Positions 12,674-15,853 of a stretch of DNA of 15,853 nt are shown one piece after another. Within the stretch, counting starts at the first letter, position 1; every line of letters begins with the position of its first letter. Under the pieces are notes generated by a model. The model saw only the letters and a program-made list of their open reading frames with translations, ran no database searches and had not been told where the DNA came from. This stretch comes from Bacillota bacterium (GTDB lineage Bacteria; Bacillota; Sulfobacillia; JAJZYS01; JAJYTV01), in assembly GCA_021806845.1 (NCBI GenBank), contig JAKAPV010000039.1, forward strand, positions 1 to 15,853, read 5' to 3'. The position numbers and the translations under genes were made by a program.

Positions 12674-13924
12674 TTGCGTACTGTAATTGCCGCAGTGTTC
12701 ACCGTGCTCATGGCAGCCCTAGTAGCACTTCACCCCATTCAGGACCGGTTGACGCGCCAGCCCGACCTACGCCAGATCGCACGCGTGATTGAACAGAAGG
12801 AATGGGGTCTTCGCGAGAACCCACAGCGCTTAGCCTCCTTTACGCGCCTCGCCGCCAAGGACATCAGGACCGCAGCAGAACCAATGCCGTACTGGCGCTA
12901 CTTCGGTATCGCAGCGAGCCTGATCGCGTCGGTCCACAACCCCCATACCGTGATTTGGCCGGACATGCAGGAGCGCGACTACCTTCCGGTTGCGTTCTAC
13001 TGGGCGAGCGATGGCCTCGTGACGGTGCCGATGGCGGGATCCCCAAAGGGCGTGGAACTCGGTGACAAGGTTCTAGCCATCGGCGGAAAGACGCCGGCCG
13101 CACTGGCAAGGGGCTTGGGACGGTACGTCCCTGGTAGCGGCTACAATGTGCGCTTCGCTACGTGCCGCTTCCTGCTACTTAGTGCGCGATACTCCTTAGA
13201 GTGGCTCGGCGTGGTCAATCGTAACGGACGAGTGCCGATCACCCTGCAGGACGCGCAAGGTCATGTTGAGCATCTGAGCCTTCCCTTTGTGGACTGGTCA
13301 AATTACGGTGTACGTGAGCAGCATGCGTCAGTGGAGTTTGTCAACCGGTTCATTGCACCACCCGGGGTTCCGATAACTAATACGCCCTTCGGATGGAAGG
13401 TGGTAAGCGGGCGCTACGGCGTCTTCTGGCTACGCGACTTCAACAAGATCGCCGCAGTGGACAATGGCATCGCCCGCTTCCTCAACGCGGTTGCCCGCAG
13501 GCATATTCCGAATATTGTCATCGACGTCCAGCAGGATCCTGGCGGGTACAGTAGCATCAGTGAGGCGTTTATCCAGCCACTGCAAGAGCCTCAATACAGA
13601 TCCTGCCACGTCTACGTTCTTACTGATTGGGGCAGCTTCAGCGCTTCGGTTATATTGGCCGAGAACTTGGTCTTATTTGATAACGCCACGGTGGTGGGAC
13701 AGCCGACAGGTGAAGACCTGGAGGTGAATGGAGAGGAGAACTTTCACACGCCGGATGGGACAATTTTTTACCAGGTAGCGGTAGACCCACCGACGGATGC
13801 GATGGGCTATGAGGCCAAAGCTTTGCGCCCGAGTATACCCGTACCGCTTACCGTAGAGGACATTCAGCACGGCGTGAACGCGATCAGTGATTGGCTGCCG
13901 ACCCTCAGGCCCAAAACATGGTAG
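12674..13924 (+). CDS. Membrane-anchored S41-like peptidase-fold protein
   Basis: 416-aa protein with one N-terminal hydrophobic segment (about residues 3-20, MRTVIAAVFTVLMAALVALH) as signal anchor or signal peptide, so most of it is outside the cytoplasm. The centre has a PDZ-like stretch (GSPKGVELGDKVLAIGGKTPAAL). The C-terminal part resembles S41 (tail-specific/Ctp) peptidases: IPNIVIDVQQDPGGYSS, then VYVLTDWGSFSASVILAENL with candidate nucleophile S323, then VVGQPTGEDLEVNGEE. The Ctp-type catalytic Lys is not seen after the serine; the GxPTG form is that of the other S41 subgroup, so activity is uncertain. I chose TTG 12674 because GGAGG is 7 nt away; ATG 12668 touches the ribosome binding site. 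Composition matches the HEXXH gene. Confidence 0.75.
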   Translation: MRTVIAAVFTVLMAALVALHPIQDRLTRQPDLRQIARVIEQKEWGLRENPQRLASFTRLAAKDIRTAAEPMPYWRYFGIAASLIASVHNPHTVIWPDMQERDYLPVAFYWASDGLVTVPMAGSPKGVELGDKVLAIGGKTPAALARGLGRYVPGSGYNVRFATCRFLLLSARYSLEWLGVVNRNGRVPITLQDAQGHVEHLSLPFVDWSNYGVREQHASVEFVNRFIAPPGVPITNTPFGWKVVSGRYGVFWLRDFNKIAAVDNGIARFLNAVARRHIPNIVIDVQQDPGGYSSISEAFIQPLQEPQYRSCHVYVLTDWGSFSASVILAENLVLFDNATVVGQPTGEDLEVNGEENFHTPDGTIFYQVAVDPPTDAMGYEAKALRPSIPVPLTVEDIQHGVNAISDWLPTLRPKTW

Positions 13925-13982
13925 ATCCTGTGGTTTTCTACTTCGACGTGTTTCCAGTCCGTCGGGTGAGAAGCCTGAGGTC

Positions 13983-14816
13983 ATGAAGAATGCACTGACC
14001 TCGCTGCTGCTCGCCCTGCTCATCGCAGGGCCCGCTGCGGCCGCGCCGCCGCAAAGGGCGGTCGTACTGGTCTACCACGGCATCGGACCCGAAAAGCCAT
14101 ACTGGGTGACGCCCGAGCGGCTGGAGGCGGACATCCTCTATCTCTTGCGCGCGGGATATCACCCCGTGAGCCTGCCGGAGATCGAGCGCTTTGCCCTGCG
14201 CGGCGGCAATCTGCCCCCGCGCGCCGTACTCCTGACCTTCGACGACGGCGTGCAGTCCGTCTACCGCTACGCCTTTCCACTGACCGAGCGCTACCGCGTC
14301 CCCGCCGCCGCCTTCATCGTCGGCAGCCGGATCGGCAAGCCAGGGCACCTCAGCGCGGCCGAGCTCCGGGAGATGCAGGCGAGCGGCCTCTGGAGCATCG
14401 GAGCCCACACCTACGCCATGCACCGCTACGTCGAGGGCTTGCGCGGCTACCGTGCGCAGCTTTCGAACCCGCCGCGGGGCTCTACGGCAGAGAAGCGCGC
14501 GAAGGCCATCCGCGCCGACATCGCACGGGAGGCGGCCGCCTTTTCCGGCGCCGGCCTGCCGGCGCCGGAGGCCTTCGCGTTCCCGTTCGGACAGCATGAT
14601 GCGGCAAGCGTCGCGCTGCTGCACGACGCCTACCCCTTGCTCTTCGATTCGCGGCCGGCGCTCGCACGGCCCGGCAGCTACCTCCTACCGCGCGTCGACG
14701 CGACGGCAGCGCCCCTGCCACGCATTCTCGAGGCCTACGTGTCGCCCGTTACCAGGGCAGCCGGACGGTTTGCAGGATCTCCCGCGCCAAAGCGGCCTGC
14801 GCCTTCGGTACGGTGA
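13983..14816 (+). CDS. Secreted polysaccharide deacetylase (NodB domain)
   Basis: 277-aa exported carbohydrate esterase family 4 protein that removes acetyl groups from N-acetylated sugars of cell-wall or capsule polymers. A signal peptide (MKNALTSLLLALLIAGPAAAA, residues 1-21) is followed by VLVYHGIG (residues about 29-36), motif 1 TFDDG (D87, D88) and motif 2 H142-T-Y-A-M-H147 for the metal site. The segment AFAFPFGQHDAASVALL corresponds to the later NodB motifs. The layout resembles YadE/PgaB-N-type deacetylases. ATG 13983 is preceded by weak sequences only (GAGG at 2 nt, GTGAG at 12 nt). The GC-rich composition returns to that of the genome. The last 68 nt overlap, tail to tail, the convergent gene ending at 14749. 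Confidence 0.9.
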   Translation: MKNALTSLLLALLIAGPAAAAPPQRAVVLVYHGIGPEKPYWVTPERLEADILYLLRAGYHPVSLPEIERFALRGGNLPPRAVLLTFDDGVQSVYRYAFPLTERYRVPAAAFIVGSRIGKPGHLSAAELREMQASGLWSIGAHTYAMHRYVEGLRGYRAQLSNPPRGSTAEKRAKAIRADIAREAAAFSGAGLPAPEAFAFPFGQHDAASVALLHDAYPLLFDSRPALARPGSYLLPRVDATAAPLPRILEAYVSPVTRAAGRFAGSPAPKRPAPSVR

Positions 14817-15853
14817 CGGACGCCTCGATGTCCCCGCCGTCCAGGTAGTCCGCGACCAGCATGTAGGTCTCAAGGCCCTTCTTCGGCCGGAACTCGGTGA
14901 TGAACCCATGGTCGCCGAGCGGACTCACGCCCGGCTGCCTGCCGACGTAGATCGGCGTCGACAGGGTGTTCGTGCCCTGTGCCATGAAGCCCGGGTTGTA
15001 GCAGCCCGCGCACGCGTTCTCGTAGATCGTCACCTGCACGGAGGGGTTCTTCGGATCGGTGGCGCTCACGCCGTGCGAGCTGCCGCCGGGAAGCCGCTTC
15101 ACGCGGTACGCCTGCGGCACCGCGGCGATGGGCGCCCGGGACTGTCCGATCGAGATCCACGCAAAGCCCTTTGGCAGGACCGGTGCGGCCGGAGGCTGCA
15201 CGCCAGGGATCTGCACCGCCCTCGTCCCGACGACGAGGCCCCCCTGCCACCAGATCAGGGGCCCGGGCGGCACGGACCCGAGCGGAGCTGTGGCCTCCCT
15301 GCCGCTTGCGATGAAGAGCGCATGCAGCGTCCGCCGCGGATCCAGCCAGAGCACGAGGCCGCGGACGGCAAGCGCCGAGCTGTAGCTTCCCGCGACAGAT
15401 CCGATCGTCGCCAGAGTGCCTGCCCGCGCTCCGGAAAGCGTCAGCAACTCCAGCATCCGCCCTTGCGCGGTTTGGGCGGCGAAGAGGGCGTAGCCCCCCG
15501 TCACCCCGAGGATCGTGAGCTGCGCCTGGGACGCCGGCAGAACGGCAAGGCGCGTCGCGGTGTCAAGGAGGTCTTGCCGGCCCGCGCTCGGATGCGAGAC
15601 GTACACACTCCAGCCTGCGCTCGGTCGCGCGCCCTGCGGCAGCGCCGCGTAACCGGGCGGGAGGGCGATGACGACGCCGTACTCCGTGCCGGCCACCTGC
15701 AGCTGCGGGCTCTTGCCCGTGTCCGCTGTCTTCGGGACCCAGAGGAAATCGGCGCCGATCGGCTCCTTGTGCATCCCACGCGAAGCCGGCGAAGGGCTGC
15801 CCGCGGAGCTGGCAGGCGCCGGCGCGGCCGGATGCGAGGCCTGCGACGGCTGC
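14749..15853 (-). CDS. Uncharacterised, probably exported protein (N-terminus outside window)
   Basis: Open frame continuing past the right edge; at least 367 residues are visible. The visible N-terminal part is a Pro/Ala/Ser-rich linker (QASHPAAPAPASSAGSPSPA), as often found between a lipoprotein or membrane anchor and an outside domain; the ATG at 15774 lies after this linker and is unlikely to be the true start. The body alternates short hydrophobic strands and turns (YGVVIALPPGYAALP; LAVRGLVLWLDPRRTL; GPLIWWQGGLVVG), suggesting a beta-rich, perhaps propeller-like domain. A separate C-terminal section contains NACAGCYNPGFMAQG, a CxxC pair. The last helix is PKAQAALAREILQTVRL. I do not recognise the family. 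It overlaps the end of the deacetylase gene by 68 nt. Confidence 0.75.
   Translation of the reverse strand, partial: QPSQASHPAAPAPASSAGSPSPASRGMHKEPIGADFLWVPKTADTGKSPQLQVAGTEYGVVIALPPGYAALPQGARPSAGWSVYVSHPSAGRQDLLDTATRLAVLPASQAQLTILGVTGGYALFAAQTAQGRMLELLTLSGARAGTLATIGSVAGSYSSALAVRGLVLWLDPRRTLHALFIASGREATAPLGSVPPGPLIWWQGGLVVGTRAVQIPGVQPPAAPVLPKGFAWISIGQSRAPIAAVPQAYRVKRLPGGSSHGVSATDPKNPSVQVTIYENACAGCYNPGFMAQGTNTLSTPIYVGRQPGVSPLGDHGFITEFRPKKGLETYMLVADYLDGGDIEASVTVPKAQAALAREILQTVRLPW

Noticed and set aside
12556..12792. Possible small protein between the HEXXH and S41-like genes
   Set aside because: No ribosome binding site, no recognisable sequence, and most of it overlaps the S41-like gene in another frame.

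Overview
The window is about 16 kb of dense, high-GC bacterial DNA. Strong purine-rich ribosome binding sites (AAAGGAGG, GGAGG), many TTG/GTG/CTG starts, and an alpha/beta-type small acid-soluble spore protein (SASP) sequence point to a high-GC, spore-forming member of the Bacillota. I cannot name the genus. No rRNA, tRNA, CRISPR array or insertion sequence was seen.

Layout. (1) 1-2723, minus strand: a tightly packed operon running MFS transporter, endonuclease III-like protein, a SASP sequence joined in frame to a glutaredoxin-like domain, and aspartate aminotransferase, which leaves the window. (2) 2753-3398, minus: an unrecognised 168-aa protein. Its terminator abuts a candidate promoter for the MFS operon. 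(3) 3501-4418, plus: class I (archaeal/DhnA-type) fructose-bisphosphate aldolase. (4) 4426-5807, plus: a perfect 7-1-7 Fur box in front of a polytopic membrane protein and a Fur-family regulator. (5) 5804-7367, minus: nrdR, a HAD phosphatase, and a glutaredoxin-like gene whose CPYC-type motif has TGA in place of the first cysteine. A hairpin at a suitable distance downstream makes this a candidate selenoprotein. (6) 7454-9569: long-form AlaX editing protein (plus), convergent with a YfcE-type phosphoesterase and TrmL (minus). (7) 9639-10608, plus: LysR-type regulator with a good promoter and an apparent CTG start. (8) 10719-11444, minus: a HAD-family gene wrecked by frameshifts. (9) 11476-13924, plus: a less GC-rich stretch with a HEXXH zinc-peptidase-like protein and an S41-like protein, probably acquired by transfer. 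(10) 13983-15853: a secreted NodB-type polysaccharide deacetylase (plus), overlapping at its end an unrecognised, probably exported protein (minus, partial).

The strongest points for follow-up are the candidate selenocysteine glutaredoxin co-transcribed with nrdR (glutaredoxins can reduce ribonucleotide reductase), the SASP-thioredoxin-fold fusion, and the Fur-controlled membrane protein. All of this rests on reading the sequence alone; no database search was run.
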